DNA of 64,000 nt. Source: Cocos nucifera. Lineage: Eukaryota > Streptophyta > Magnoliopsida > Arecales > Arecaceae. The translations under genes and the position numbers were made by a program. Shown here in pieces: positions 1 through 11,468 of this stretch (its first letter is position 1; each line of letters starts with the position of its first letter). The notes under the pieces are model-generated. The model was not told the origin of the DNA. It did no database searches and was given only the letters and a program-made list of their open reading frames with translations. The stretch spans positions 2,143,089 to 2,207,088 of the forward strand of contig QRFJ01000007.1 of NCBI GenBank assembly GCA_006176705.1. Direction: 5' to 3'.

Positions 1-439
1 TTTAATGTTTCACGAAATCAAAAATTTGCAATACATTGAAAAAGTTTGAATTATAATTTAGTTTTCACTAAGATCGAGATTTACTATATCTGACATTGGT
101 GACTCTCCTAGTAGACATTGGATGTTAGAGTAGAGAAATAAATTGTATAAGGATGGTAATATTGGCAACAATCTGGCTCTAAAGAGCAAAACAAATAGTT
201 CCAGAGTTATCAAACCTATGATATGAAACATCGATTGCGTAAGATATATAGCACTGCTGGTGTTGGCCATGAATAAGCAAAATTAAAGCCATCCAGGAGA
301 CTAACAGTACAAGATACGGACATGCAAAGCCAAAGAAAGCATGCACACATAGCTTCCCACATCATGATGCTACAACACATCTAAGAAAAGCAACAAAGTA
401 TCCATCCACACAGAGAATATATAGCACAAAATCCAGATC

Positions 440-850
440 AATGAGATCACCTAGCTACCACAAAGTGCTCGTCTTGCTGCGTAATCAGCTGCCTTGTTTG
501 CGAAACATGACAAACCTCGGTTGTATTTTTCCAGAACATTAGATCCCTCAGCATGGGACAACGTAGCATTTTATGTGAAGATGTGGAGGATAAACAAGAG
601 GTCAGAGTTTGGGAATCACTCCCCAACCAAATTTGTTGTGCACACAACGCAAGTATCGCAACTCGAAGGCCCAACCAACCTGCAGTTAAGTTCTGCATTG
701 GGCATTGAGGAGGGCAGCAATAATTTGCCATCGGCTTCATCAGTTTGACTCGGTTCACTTGGAATAACAAAACTAGCTACAGCTTAGTCAGATAAAACCG
801 AAGCATCAAAATCGACCTTTGATGCTCCAATGAGAGGAGGTATGTAGCTA
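440..850 (-). pseudogene. LINE RNase H-like remnant
   Basis: The domain starts near 835 with GASKVDFDASVLSD, matching the KxNFDxS opening strand of RVT_3-type RNase H. It continues with LGLRVAILALCAQQIWLGSD and ends with HVSQTRQ and, in another frame, FANKAADYAARRAL. The ADYAAR block corresponds to the REANxxADWxA end of the family. Frame changes show that it is non-functional. Confidence 0.72.
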
Positions 851-1102
851 CCACACACATTTAGGAAGTTTAAAATGAACGACCATTGACAACCGCTGCC
901 CCAATACCAAAATGAAGTACCAAAACAATTTTACTGCTGATTGAACCCTAATCCATGGTAAACGAAATTGTTGTGCACATAAGTTGCTAAGAGGACTTAC
1001 GACCCTTGCTAAAACAAGCGCTCATTGCATGCAGACCATATTAGCCATGCAACGTAGGCAACAAAGACTCCCACCACCTTGTTCTACCATGGTATCCAAA
1101 AC

Positions 1103-1353
1103 TAGAGGTGTAGTTGAGCCAAGTTGAGTCGAGTAACTAGAAGCTCAGGCTCGACTCGACTCAAAATACTCGAACTTGAAACTCGGCTCGAGCTCGATCG
1201 AGCTTTAATTATCCTAAGCTCGAACTCAGCACGATGAAGAATAGGCAAAGCTCAAGATCGATTCAATTCGACTCAAATATAAACCGAGCCATACTCGAGT
1301 TCGAATTCGAACTCAAAATCGAGTCTTATCTTATTAATAATATATATTTATGA

Positions 1354-1411
<58 letters not shown>

Positions 1412-1566
1412 ATAAAATTAATATTATTAAAAATATATATATTCGAGTATGCTCACAAGTTTTTAAATTGAGTATCCTGCTATTCGAGCTCGATTCAAAC
1501 TCGATAATAATCGAGTCGAGTCGAGCTCAAGCAGCTCACGAGCAGCTCGATTTGTTTGCAGCCCTA
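1103..1566. mobile_element. hAT-type non-autonomous element (copy 1) nested in the LINE
   Basis: This is a 464-bp element with no coding capacity, rich in GAGCTCGA-like words and containing an (AT)n tract at about 1361-1406. The left end reads TAGAGGTGTAGTTGAGCC. The right end, read in reverse complement, is TAGGGCTGCAAACAAATCGA, so the ends form an imperfect terminal inverted repeat close to the TAGGGGTGnAAACGAGCC type. The 8 bp TCCAAAAC occur directly on both sides (1095-1102 and 1567-1574), and an 8-bp duplication is diagnostic of hAT transposition. A related copy lies at 51252-51755 in the opposite orientation. Confidence 0.85.
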
Positions 1567-1609
1567 TCCAAAACATATGCAATGAGTACCAGCAAAAACT
1601 GAGGGTAAA

Positions 1610-1880
1610 AATATGTACAGCTTATCATGCTTGGCAACTACCAACATGCCCTTGCATATGAGCAATGAACCACAGCATGAGCACAGTCCTCCTCAACACC
1701 CTGACAAAGATCATAGCGCCGAGCATCATAAGGGATGATACCCCTATTTACGAGCAGCATTTCACAAGGTAGTTTTTCCAAAAATAGCTTCCACTAAAAG
1801 AACTTCACCCTAGGAGGAACCTAGCTACAATTTCCAAACCTATGTAGAAGTAGATCCACCTCCTGGAGGCAATGCATGCA
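1610..1880 (-). pseudogene. LINE zf-RVT (zinc-binding RT-associated) remnant
   Basis: The minus strand reads VKFF, a stop, WKLFLEKLPCEMLL, VNRGIIPYDARRYDLC and then CAHAVVHCSYARACW. The pattern of a WKL block, a Cys region and HAxxHCxxARxxW is that of the zf-RVT domain that follows RT in plant LINEs. It lies between the RT and RNase H remnants of the same copy. Confidence 0.72.
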
Positions 1881-2329
1881 TTCCTAATGAGTACATAAGG
1901 TGATCCAAATAAGGTTAGTAGCACTCCAAACTAACCGACCAAACCAGCTAGGATGCGAATTATAGGCATACATGGTATATAGGTCATTATATAATAAGGT
2001 TTGTGATTGAGCTTTATCCCAATTTTGAGAGAAGGTAATCAGTTGAGAAACCAACATATCATTACAATGGGTATCCATATTAATATAGGGTAGGCCAACG
2101 AGCAAGAGGTTAGTTGGCATCCAAGGATCTTAGAGAACATGACTGAACATTTTGCCCACTGCCAATAGACCACTATAATTGATATTGCACTAATGGTCCA
2201 CGAGAATAAATCTTCCTCAAAATAGGCAAACAATATATAGTTAGGAGTATGAGAAGCCCAAGAGCCAATGAAATGATATTAGCTGAAACAACTTGAGACT
2301 ACAAAGAGATAGGATGAAAAACTAGTTGG

Positions 2330-3600
2330 GCTGCTAAGTTACATGACTTTGGATCAATAAAAAAGCTTTCCTTCGGATCAATCTCCCTAATCCTTCTCGA
2401 TGTTTAGGCATACAAGCATTCTCCCATGAAATTAAGTGCAAGCCCCTATGATCCATAGAATGACCCCACAGAATGCACAAAATGTCTTTTCTAATTGATG
2501 TAAAATAGATAAAGGAATAGGAACAATACATAAGGAATGTATAGGGATCAATGACAATATAGATTACGGTAAGGTTGCTCTCCGAGCAAGTGATAGAGCA
2601 CTCCGTTTCCATCTTGCAATCTTAGAAGTCATCTTTTTTATCTAATGAATCATTGAAATCAGATGCTTGACCTGATATAGGAAGCCCGAGATATGTCTAG
2701 ACTCTTCTTCTTTATGATATGTTAAAATGACTACCCACCTATTGTTTGACATCAGATGATGTTGAAGAACTAAAGAGAATTCGAGATTTAGCATGGTTAA
2801 CTGCTTGTTTAGAAAAGAAATAATAAGCGATTAAAATAAAGCACAGAGAATGCACGCCGCGAACTATGGCCTAATAATTGATAAACAATCATCTGCAAAA
2901 AGTATATGGGAGACTATAGGTCCTCATCTAGGTGTATAAGCTCTTATTAGCTTGCTTTGTACCGTACAATGCATGAATCTAGTAAAAACCTCCAAACATA
3001 AAATAAATAAATAAGGCAACAAGAGGCAATCTTATCTTAAGCCTCTAGATGGGACAAACCAGCAAGATGGCTGATCATTAATTAGTAAAGCAAAAAAAGG
3101 ATTGAAAGCACAGGACCACACCAAAGCAATAAATTGATCGTGAAAACCATATTGATGTAATATATATCTTAAGAAGGCCCGATCATATGCTTTCTTCATA
3201 TCAATTTTCAGCATCATCAAATAAAAAGTGCACAAGTTGCTGAGCCAATAAGATATTCTCCTAAATGTTTTGACCTTGCACAAAAGCCTCCTAGTCCAAC
3301 CAATATCTTAGCCACTATTTTATATGGTGTTGCAAAGACTTATCAGCGTATACCTTTAGGATTGGATGATTTAGGAATCAAAGTAATATATCTATGCTTG
3401 GAAAAGTCTGGCAACATAGCATGCTGAAAGAAATATTTGATGTCAGCTATTACATCCTTTTTAATAATGTGTCAGAAATGGTGGAAAAAGAAAGTAGGAA
3501 AGCGATCCAGCTCGGGGCGCAGACTTTTAAGAGCCTTCCCAATTTCTCTGTCAATAACCCTTTTAATAAGAGTCACATTCTAATCTGGTTATACAGAAGA
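2330..3600 (-). pseudogene. LINE reverse transcriptase remnant
   Basis: This is the most legible part of the LINE. Read from 3600 downward, several frames together give REIGKALKSLRPELDRFP, then DVIADIKYFFQHAMLP, then ITLIPKSSNPKG. These are the usual blocks ahead of the RT fingers. Next come the palm-domain block DMKKAYDRAFLRYILHQYGF and ALLINDQPSCWFVPSRGLR at 3283-3032. The later block HLISWENACMPKHREGLG near 2460-2400 is typical of the region after the RT thumb. The YADD box was not found in any open frame. In-frame stops and frame changes mean no active enzyme can be made. Confidence 0.8.
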
Positions 3601-3700
3601 TAATATCACAGAGATGTTCAAAGTATCAAGGAGATAAATAAACAAGAATAGTTTTATTTTCCGAATCATTGACTTCTTGCCAGAAAATTTATGAGAACAA

Positions 3701-5339
3701 GATGATGTCTTTTGTAAACTATGCTGGAAGAATTCAAACCTTAGTAACCCCTAATCTAAGATTTGGTGAGAAAGACTAGTCATAGAGTGAGGAAAAAATG
3801 CATGTGAAACGAGCCGCAAATGTGAAACTGTCGTTTCAGTAGGAAGTCTTAAACTCAATAACTGCAATTAATTGCTTTGATGTGCATTGCTATGTTCAAA
3901 CAGCATCAAAGACGAGTTTGTCCGTTGACTTGGAATTGGCCATATCAAGCTAAACACTCGTCACACTTAAAGGGACAGAACATGGCGATTTATATAATAG
4001 AACTCATTGCTATTGACTTTAACATAGCAAATGGATTCATTCTTCATTTGTGTTTTTCTTAAAGGATTTAACCATGGCTTGCATATAAAATGCGTCATCC
4101 GAGTGATCTGGATCAACCGACCAATTCTTGGTGTCTTCATAAAGCTAAGGGGCTAGGACCCAGTCAATTTTTTATTATGATTATAAAAAATAGGCATGTT
4201 GAGCTAAGATTTTGCAATTGCAGGTCTTAATCCATAACGAGCAAATTGAGTGCCCACAGTTTAAGATTGTTTGGCCCCTGGCCGCTACTAAATTTGCATG
4301 AGGGAGCTCTGCTAACTTTCTGCCCATGAGTTTAGTTCGAGTCCTTAATTTTCTGAAAGTATATCACAAGAGCATGCCATCATTTTGACCAGCGTAACAG
4401 CCATTTTGATGAGTTTGCCTGGTAGGATACCAAGCTAGTTATTGCACATAGTATGGTTGAAAGGATAATATAAGACAAATCATCTTGGAACCCTCTGCAG
4501 CTAAATGATCCTTTGAAGAAAACAACTTTTTTGTCATAAATGTGAGAGGAATATTCAACAACTAGTACTGCCATGAAGATAAACGCAATTTTTTTTTTTT
4601 TTAAAAAAAAGGGGGGGTTATGATGAGTTTAAAAGTGTTTAATGTTATAGGTTGAGACACATGAGGAACGGAGTAGGATAGCTTTTTGGTTCCTCTTAAT
4701 TTAAAGAAGCCCCTTGATTTAGAGTCCCTAAACCTAGCTTTCCATGCAATAGACCAGCCAACTGAGAACAGGAAATTAAAAAGGTGACAAGAGTTCAAGA
4801 ACTCAAGTTCATGTTCAGCCTCCAATAATGCTGTCACCCCTGGTGACTAAACAAAGGCAATCTATGATAATTTAATTTATGGCCTCCTTGTGTTATTAAG
4901 CCCTAGTGAAGTCTACCATGGCGGAACCTCTTGAAAGATAGGAAGGTCCTGAAGTAGAGTACAGAGGATTTCAACTTGTACGGAATTATAAACAAGGCAA
5001 GAATTTCTATTAAATTTTGCTCCATTGTCTTCCATAATCCATTTTTTCCAACAAAGTACGACACCCTGTCCGAGCCATTTAATGGGATGTTGCCTCTTGA
5101 CCCGCACTCTCAACCCTCGAGCCCTAAAACCGTTTTTATTTTTATTTATTTTTTGTAGATGGGGGAACGAAGGGGCCTCGTCATCCACAATTTATTCAAT
5201 TGAGAAAAACCATACGGTTAAATTTGAAGGGAAGGTGAGAAATAACGCGAGTTGAGAAGGGTTGTAGCTGTAATTCGCTATATGAATCAGTCTTCTATTT
5301 GGGACGGAACCTAGAACTCATCAATAATCTGGCAAAACT
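3701..5339. other. Spacer, possibly the decayed LINE 5' part
   Basis: No gene is supported. Reading frames on the minus strand (4913-5188 and 4601-4837) are open for 78-91 codons, but no endonuclease motif of a LINE ORF2 could be recognised. A poly-T/poly-A junction lies at 4590-4610. The stretch may be the degraded 5' half of the LINE at 440-3700. Confidence 0.3.
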
Positions 5340-6085
5340 ATCTTAGGTACGGACGAAAGTTAAAAAATTAAGATAAATCAACTCCTATCATCATCGACCT
5401 CCAACCGACCTTTAGTTTGGATGTTAGTGAGGCTCATGGTCAGATCTTTACCAATCCCATAGAAATAAGAGCCTCACTAAAGATGGAAATCAAAATCCTG
5501 TAGTTGATAAAGACAGTACCCCAGAATCTCATATGTAGTCATTAGTACAGATTCTCATCTCAGTATCAACTTTGGGTTATCAGCTCATTTATCCATATGG
5601 GCAATATCTAAAAGCCAGTCTTCTTAAAACTGACCTAAGAGGATTGATGTTATTTAGAAGGATGGCCTCTCAAAAGGCTGAGCCCTAAAAGAACAAGCTC
5701 CTCAAGCCTGGGTGATCTCCCAATAGCTTTCAGGATATGGACATGATCCATAATTGACATCCATGAATTTTCTATCCTAACAAATCATTAGAATATGGTC
5801 CAATGGCTTACGAAATCAAATTTAACGGCCTATTAATTTCTACTCTACTTCAATATAAAAGAGGTACTAAGAGGATCCTCAAATAAGTCCAACGAAAAAA
5901 AGAGAATAGCATACTACTCTATCACATCCTCATTTTTTTCTACTGTTCTCAAGCTTTGACTGATTTAAGTATCGAAAGATCTTCTATTGAAAAATCTTCA
6001 ATAAATATGGACTTTTCTTGTAGATTCTCTCTGATTTTTGGTCCTTAGATGGCGTCTAACTCCAGCTATATCAGCATTGAGCTGG
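5340..6085 (+). mobile_element. LTR-like fragment (probable gypsy-type solo LTR remnant)
   Basis: The right part has the layout of a plant gypsy-type LTR. A TATA-like box (CAATATAAAAGAGG, about 5850) is followed by a CT-rich stretch. Then comes the CTTTGACTGATTTAAGTATCG block near 5955, which recalls the CTGACTTGAGCGTCGGAGGG consensus of R/U5 regions. A related block occurs near 49322. No paired LTR, coding sequence or target duplication was found, so the boundaries are estimates. Confidence 0.42.
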
Positions 6086-8065
6086 AGATTTAAAATAATA
6101 AAGAATATTTAGTTTCTATGAATCAATGATAAAAGGAATAGAGTATAAAAAAATATTCAGTGATGCGGTGAAATCTGCCAAAAGAATAATGCTGATTTTT
6201 ATCTTTCACGTATGTAGAAAAGTTCTATCCTTCCTTGAAATTCTAATCTTCCTCTCTCACATCCAATAATAATTTCCTAAAAACTAACAAGGCTTTGTGA
6301 TTACATTGGGACAACCAACCTTTAATGCTGAAAATGGGGGCCCTGCAAAAGCTAAACATTTCATTCCATCTCGCATGCTTGAACCGGAAAAAAAGTGGGG
6401 TTACAAATTTCAAGGCAACATATACATGGACCACATCAATTGTTCAAAGAAAGCAACTTCTTTAAAGGAAATAACCTCATTTTGGTCCGCATCCCCACTT
6501 GTCACCACCTTGTGATTTTGGGCAAATAAACAGTGGAGTAATAGAGGATTTTGTCTAACCTACTATTATTTTTGTAGATCTGGATCAAAGTTTCAACATG
6601 TATGTATCCATGAATAATATGCCCACCTACATACCTGATATGTGCCTGCCTAACAGGAGATGTATATGTCCATTACCCATGAACTTATCATGTAATATGA
6701 GTGTCAAGGGCTAATAAAAGTTTAATCTACATATTTCAATATTGGCTATTTATAAACCGAAGTCCATCAAAGGAAGCGGCAATTTTGGTAATTGCTTATA
6801 ATTTGGTAAAGAAAATCTAAACAAAATTTGATCGAGATTATATACCTCATGTCTCTGGAAACCACTTAATTAATTATGAGTCCGTACTGAATATAGAAAT
6901 GACCTATTCTTTTGACTTCCTATATGTTCTGGACGAGTGACACTAACCAAAGGATCTGGATTAGATCTTTGCAATTATGCATGACTCTTCACGAAAAGAG
7001 TTTAGATTGCCTCGTAGACCACTGGAAATCAAACTAATTTTAGATATTTTTGCATTGTAAATGTTTGACTTCTTGCACCCTTCTTAATTATAAAACAAGG
7101 ACGTCGACGGTAGGTATATTTGCGGGAAAAAAAAAAAAAAAAGGAGTGGATGACCACAAAAAGGAAAGAACATAGCAATATAGATGCCTTTTTATTTTCC
7201 ATACCAAGCATTTCCTAGCAAATGATGTCCAACTTTAACATGCTGTGCTGTCACCGTCACATTTTATCAAGACAATGAGACTTGGTGGATCCTACAATAA
7301 TTCAATATCAATGCCAAATCCAAGCTGCAGTGGTCGAGTTTTTCCTTGTTTACGCTGCATGCTCCATTATTTTCCAGAGAGAAGGCTTCGTAGTTACTTG
7401 TAACGCAACAGTTCTTTAATTTGTTTGCTGCCCCCTCTTGGCAGCAGCAAACATTTGTATTCTTTGACTCAATCAACAAAAGACGGGTGGCTTTAACCTC
7501 CCTTTCAATCAAAAAAGGGAAAAGAAAAGGCTACGCAATTACGCCTTTGTTGTCCATTGGACATGCATCGCTTGTCGCTTTTTTTGAGTTTCAATTGCAT
7601 AAGGTTTGTACAAGGGGAGAAAATATTTGATGGAAGGGTGTATTTCCACCAGGATGAAAGCAAATGGAAGGGCAGATATTCCTTTAACAGACAAGTACAA
7701 CTAGGAGATGGACAAACTAGGAGATGGACAAGCTAAGCCACTGCTATGGCTGTATGATAGGAGAGGAATAAAATATTTTTTTTTAAAAAAAATTCTCACC
7801 TTAGGTGAAATCTAAGAATCTAATATATACGTACAAGCTATTTACAATGTGCAAATACCTTTTATCCTTATGTAATTAAGAAGGAAAATTTCCATGTTCA
7901 ATCAAATGATGATCCTATCCACGAGATTTCAGTTGTTATGAGTGCACATTTATCCTTCTCCATAGGCTCTCCCTTTTTTTTTTTTTGCTAGATTGCTAAG
8001 GTTAGAGCACCGTGTACCCAAAGGTTAGGCCCACTGGCTAAGGCTACAGATTATAAATAGTTTTT
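6086..8065. other. Intergenic spacer, nothing recognised
   Basis: The stretch is AT-rich with homopolymer runs (poly-A at 7126-7142, poly-T at 7976-7986). Open frames are 60-81 codons, overlap on both strands and lack recognisable motifs. No gene is supported. Confidence 0.5.
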
Positions 8066-8070
8066 GAATA

Positions 8071-8761
8071 TATTGCAGCCAATCCACCTACTGCGCCCGT
8101 CGTCGGAGAAGAGCACTTATAAAAAAAGTCAACTCAGATCGGAATTATTTTCGATGAAGACCCTCCGATGCCTAAGTCAATGGAGGATTGATGAACAAAA
8201 GAATTAAAGTGAAATTAGGCAGAGCTTAGCTCAGAATTTTCTTACCAAAGTACTCGGTTTACCCTCTTTTTATAGGCGAATGGAATAGTAACCATCTGTA
8301 ACGGTTAAATATCATGGGATCCCGCTTATTCCGATATTAAGTGAGCAATTAATGCTCATTATATGATCGTGAAGTGGCCGTTACGTACTTCTTGCGCTGA
8401 TAATTATAACTCATTATATGATATGTCGGCGATGAACAGTGGTGGGCCATGAACATTGATCGATAGATGAACATAAGTTGGTCGATGAATAATGGTCGGT
8501 CGATGAATAGTAGTCGGTGGATGAACATAAGTCGGTCGATGAATATAGGTCGGCGAATGAACATAGATCGATCGATGAACATAAGTCGGCCAATGAACAT
8601 GGGTCGGCGGATGAACACAGGTCGGCCGATGATCGGTCGGTGGTTCCTCGAGTAATCCATTGACTATCTATCATCGATCGTCAATCGGCAAACATCCATC
8701 GGTGTCTAATGATCTGTTAGCTGGGTTGGAGAGTCGGGCGGCAGATTGATAGCCCCCAATA
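8071..8761 (-). repeat. 3' LTR of the gag-only element
   Basis: This 691-bp LTR is colinear with 11469-12105. It shares blocks such as ACTCGGTTTACCCTCTTTTT and GATAATTATAACTCATTATA. An 18-bp minisatellite at about 8431-8640 makes it 54 bp longer than its partner. Confidence 0.88.
8431..8640. repeat. 18-bp minisatellite inside the 3' LTR
   Basis: There are about 11.7 imperfect copies of an 18-bp unit close to GATGAACATAAGTCGGTC. Because 18 is a multiple of three, long open frames appear on both strands (hexapeptide repeats like MNISRS). They are by-products of the repeat and not genes. Confidence 0.88.
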
Positions 8762-8994
8762 TTGCCCCCCACTTTCAAGTTCGATCTAATGATTTTGTAC
8801 CTCGCACCGAACGCTGGGAGTCAATATGTGGCATTGCTTCGAGCTTCATTCTGCCGTCTGCCATTAATGATTGCCCATCATCTAGTAGTCGAATCTGAAC
8901 TAACATCATTAATCAGCTTTCGATTCATCTTTGCCGAATGAGTTTAGTCATCTTCCTGATTTAGTCTAGACGAACAAAGTTCATCTTGTGTTGG

Positions 8995-9605
8995 TTTCTA
9001 ACCGACTTTTACTCGATTTTTTACCAACCAATACTTGATCAATTTGCTGAGGTATCTGTCGATCGGGCGTAAGCCGATTCTTGGTCGATTTCTAACCAAC
9101 TTTTAATCGATTTTTTATTAACCAATGTTTGATCAATTTGCTAAAGTATTCGTCGATCGAGAGTAAGCCGACCTTTGGCCGATTTCTAACCAACTTTTAA
9201 CCAATTTTTTATCAACCAATGTTTGATCAATTTGCTGAAGTATTTGTCGATTGGGTGTAAGCTGACCCTTGGTCGATTTCTAACTAATTTTTAGTCGGTT
9301 TTTTATCAACCAATGTTTGATCAATTTGCTGAAGTATTCGTCGATCGGGTGTAAGCCGACCCTTGGTCGATTTCTAACCAACTTTTAGTCGATTTTTTAT
9401 CAACCAATGTTTGATCAATTTGCTGAAGTATTCATCGATCGGGTGTAAGCCGACCCTTGGTCGATTTCTAACCAACTTTTAGTCAATTTTTTATCAACCA
9501 ATATTTGATTATTTTGCTAAAGTATTCATCAGTCGGGTGTAAGCCGACCCTTGGTCGATTTCTAACCAACTTTTAGTCAGTTTTTTATCAACCAATATTT
9601 GATCA
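8995..9605. repeat. 94-bp tandem array inside the gag-only element
   Basis: The word AAGCCGACCC (with variants) recurs at 9071, 9165, 9259, 9353, 9447 and 9541, an exact 94-bp spacing five times running. The partial unit before 9071 brings the array to about 6.5 copies. It is non-coding and lies between gag and the polypurine tract. The constant period with few indels suggests recent amplification or homogenisation. Confidence 0.9.
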
Positions 9606-9954
9606 TGACGATCAGATATAAGCTAACCATCTCTCGATTCGGTCATAACCAAATCGGTATAGGTCGTGTTCTTTACTAGTCGGAGCAAACCAACTAGTTC
9701 ACAACCAGTAGATTGATGCTTTTCTTCTTTCGTTATTTCATAAAGAAGTTATGCATCGGCATTACTTATTGGGTGTCGAATCGTCATTTTTTAGTTGATT
9801 CATCTTCGAACGTTGCCCTCCTGGCTCTTGCTCACCTAGAGATCTTGTCAATTACCCTAGCTATCAGTCGGTTTTGATGAATTTCCTCCAACGTCGGTGG
9901 TTGATCGGCTTCTGGCTCAGTCCGACGATTGAGCTAGAATTTGGTAAGGAATCC

Positions 9955-11307
9955 CTACTGGATGAATGCTTCGATCTCATCCTTCAACTGAAAGCACTGC
10001 TCGGTGTCTTGACCATAATCACGGTGGAATCGACAGTATTTTCTTTTATCCTTGCTCGGATATTTCATTGACGGGGGTCGACGAAGGTACTTCTCCCCTT
10101 CAATCTCCATCAAGATTTGCATCCATGGAGTGGAGAGGAGAGTATAGTTATTGTACCAACCCTTCAGATGAGTCGGTATTGGGCTCAATCAAGAGGACGT
10201 CGCTTTCTTGTTTGGAATGGGATGGTTGGGTCCGTTCGAAGCATCGTTCTTCCACTGTTTCTTTTTGTTGACCCTTTTTGTTTTGTTGGCGTCGGTCAGA
10301 AATGCCTTCTACACGAATATATTTGTCCGCACGCTCGAGAAATTGGCATAAGTTGGGGGAGGATTCTTATCCAATGAGCAAGTGAACCGAGAGCTCTGTA
10401 GACCCTGCCTCATGGCCGAAATGGCCACTTCCTTGTTGAGTTTCAGACCTCTAGTATAGAGGTGTTAAAATACACTACAAAGGTCTGAAGAGTCTCTCCC
10501 TCGTTCTGCTTGATCGAGAAGAGATTGTCTGAAGTTCGTGGCTTCATTCGGCTAGTGCTGAAATGAGCCACAAAGGAGTCTTCGAGTTGCTCGAAATAGT
10601 CGATGCTTTCCGACTGAAGCCCGGAGTACCAGACTCGAGCAGCTTTCCGGAGGGTGGCCGGAAAGTCGATACACATGAGGGCATCGTTCACCCCTGGATC
10701 ATCATGAGAGATTTGTAGTCTGGAGATGATCGACTGGATCGATGGAGCCATTGTACAACTCCACTTGAAGCATCTTAAATCGCGATGAGATCCGTGCGTT
10801 CAAGATACACAATGAGAAGGGAGGAGTTGTTTGGATCCGGAGACCGTCGGAGGATCCTCCCTTCGTGTCCTTCTGGATTCGGGTTAGTCGACGATCGATC
10901 TCTTTGAACTTTCGTTCATAGTCGTTGAGTCATCGCTGGCAAGATGTTCCTAGCATCGATCCTCCGGAAGAACTAGAGGCGGAAGAAGTCGTCAGGTTGT
11001 GTGGTCATTTTTCCTCATACCGACTTCGATGAGAAGATGGGGAGATGAACTATCGTGATCGACGGATAGTTTCTCATGAACGGCGAGGAGATAGAGATTT
11101 CACCCGATGCGAGTGTTGAGATAGTCGCTCTGGTGAGGGAGTGGCAGAGCGCCTCAAAATGCGGCGGCTGTGCCTAGATAGTACAGCTTGCATCGTTGGG
11201 CCTTCCGTCGCTGCATGCAGTTGCTGTTGGAGGCTGTGAACAACTTCCATTAGCATTCGGATCTGCTGCGTCAACACAGCTAGTTGCTGGGCTTATGCGT
11301 CTGCCAT
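9955..11307 (-). pseudogene. gag: Ty3/gypsy-type gag remnant
   Basis: Gag is the capsid polyprotein of LTR retrotransposons. Reading starts at the ATG at 11305-11307 (MADA, then a stop, then AQQLAVLTQQIRMLMEVVHS). It continues in other frames to the retrotransposon gag core at 10751-10443, with PATLRKAARVWYSGLQSESI and SDNLFSIKQNEGETLQTFV, the W-Y-L and KQxxxETLxxF blocks of Retrotrans_gag. It ends at 10188-9955 with a zinc-knuckle-like CRFHRDYGQDTEQCFQLKDE. Stops and frame changes make it non-functional. No pol follows. Confidence 0.82.
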
Positions 11308-11468
11308 AATTGCTGGACGCGAAGAACTTGGTTTCGCCATTGACGATGATGGACGGGGAAGTGCCTCTCGTCGGGATGACTGGCCGACGAAGTTGGATGA
11401 GTTTTAGGCACGAGTCTTTGTCATTTATAATGTTTGATCCTGATCTTTTCCTACTTGACGCACCAATC

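Larger units (their letters stand above)
440..3700 (-). mobile_element. Decayed LINE (non-LTR retrotransposon), minus strand
   Basis: Fragments of one LINE polyprotein lie in order on the minus strand. The pre-RT and RT part (about 3600-2330) contains DVIADIKYFFQHAMLP, ITLIPKSSNPKG, DMKKAYDRAFLRYIL, PSRGLR and, near 2400-2460, HLISWENACMPKHREGLG. A zf-RVT part (about 1880-1610) contains EKLPCEMLLVNRGIIPYDAR and HAVVHCSYARACW. An RNase H-like part (about 850-440) contains KVDFDASVLSD, GLRVAILALCAQQIWLGSDS and ADYAAR. Stops and frameshifts break every part, so this is a dead copy. The order RT, zf-RVT, RNase H is that of plant L1-type LINEs with a C-terminal RNase H. The endonuclease part was not recognised, so the upper boundary is uncertain. 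A non-autonomous element (1103-1566) interrupts the copy between zf-RVT and RNase H. Bases 1-440 are probably its 3' flank and hold no recognisable gene. Confidence 0.82.

Noticed and set aside
8349..8674. Overlapping open frames with hexapeptide repeats on both strands
   Set aside because: They arise because the 18-bp minisatellite of the LTR is a multiple of three. Both strands stay open and no start context or family match exists.
9966..10377. Plus-strand frames opposite gag
   Set aside because: Antisense shadows of the minus-strand gag remnant.
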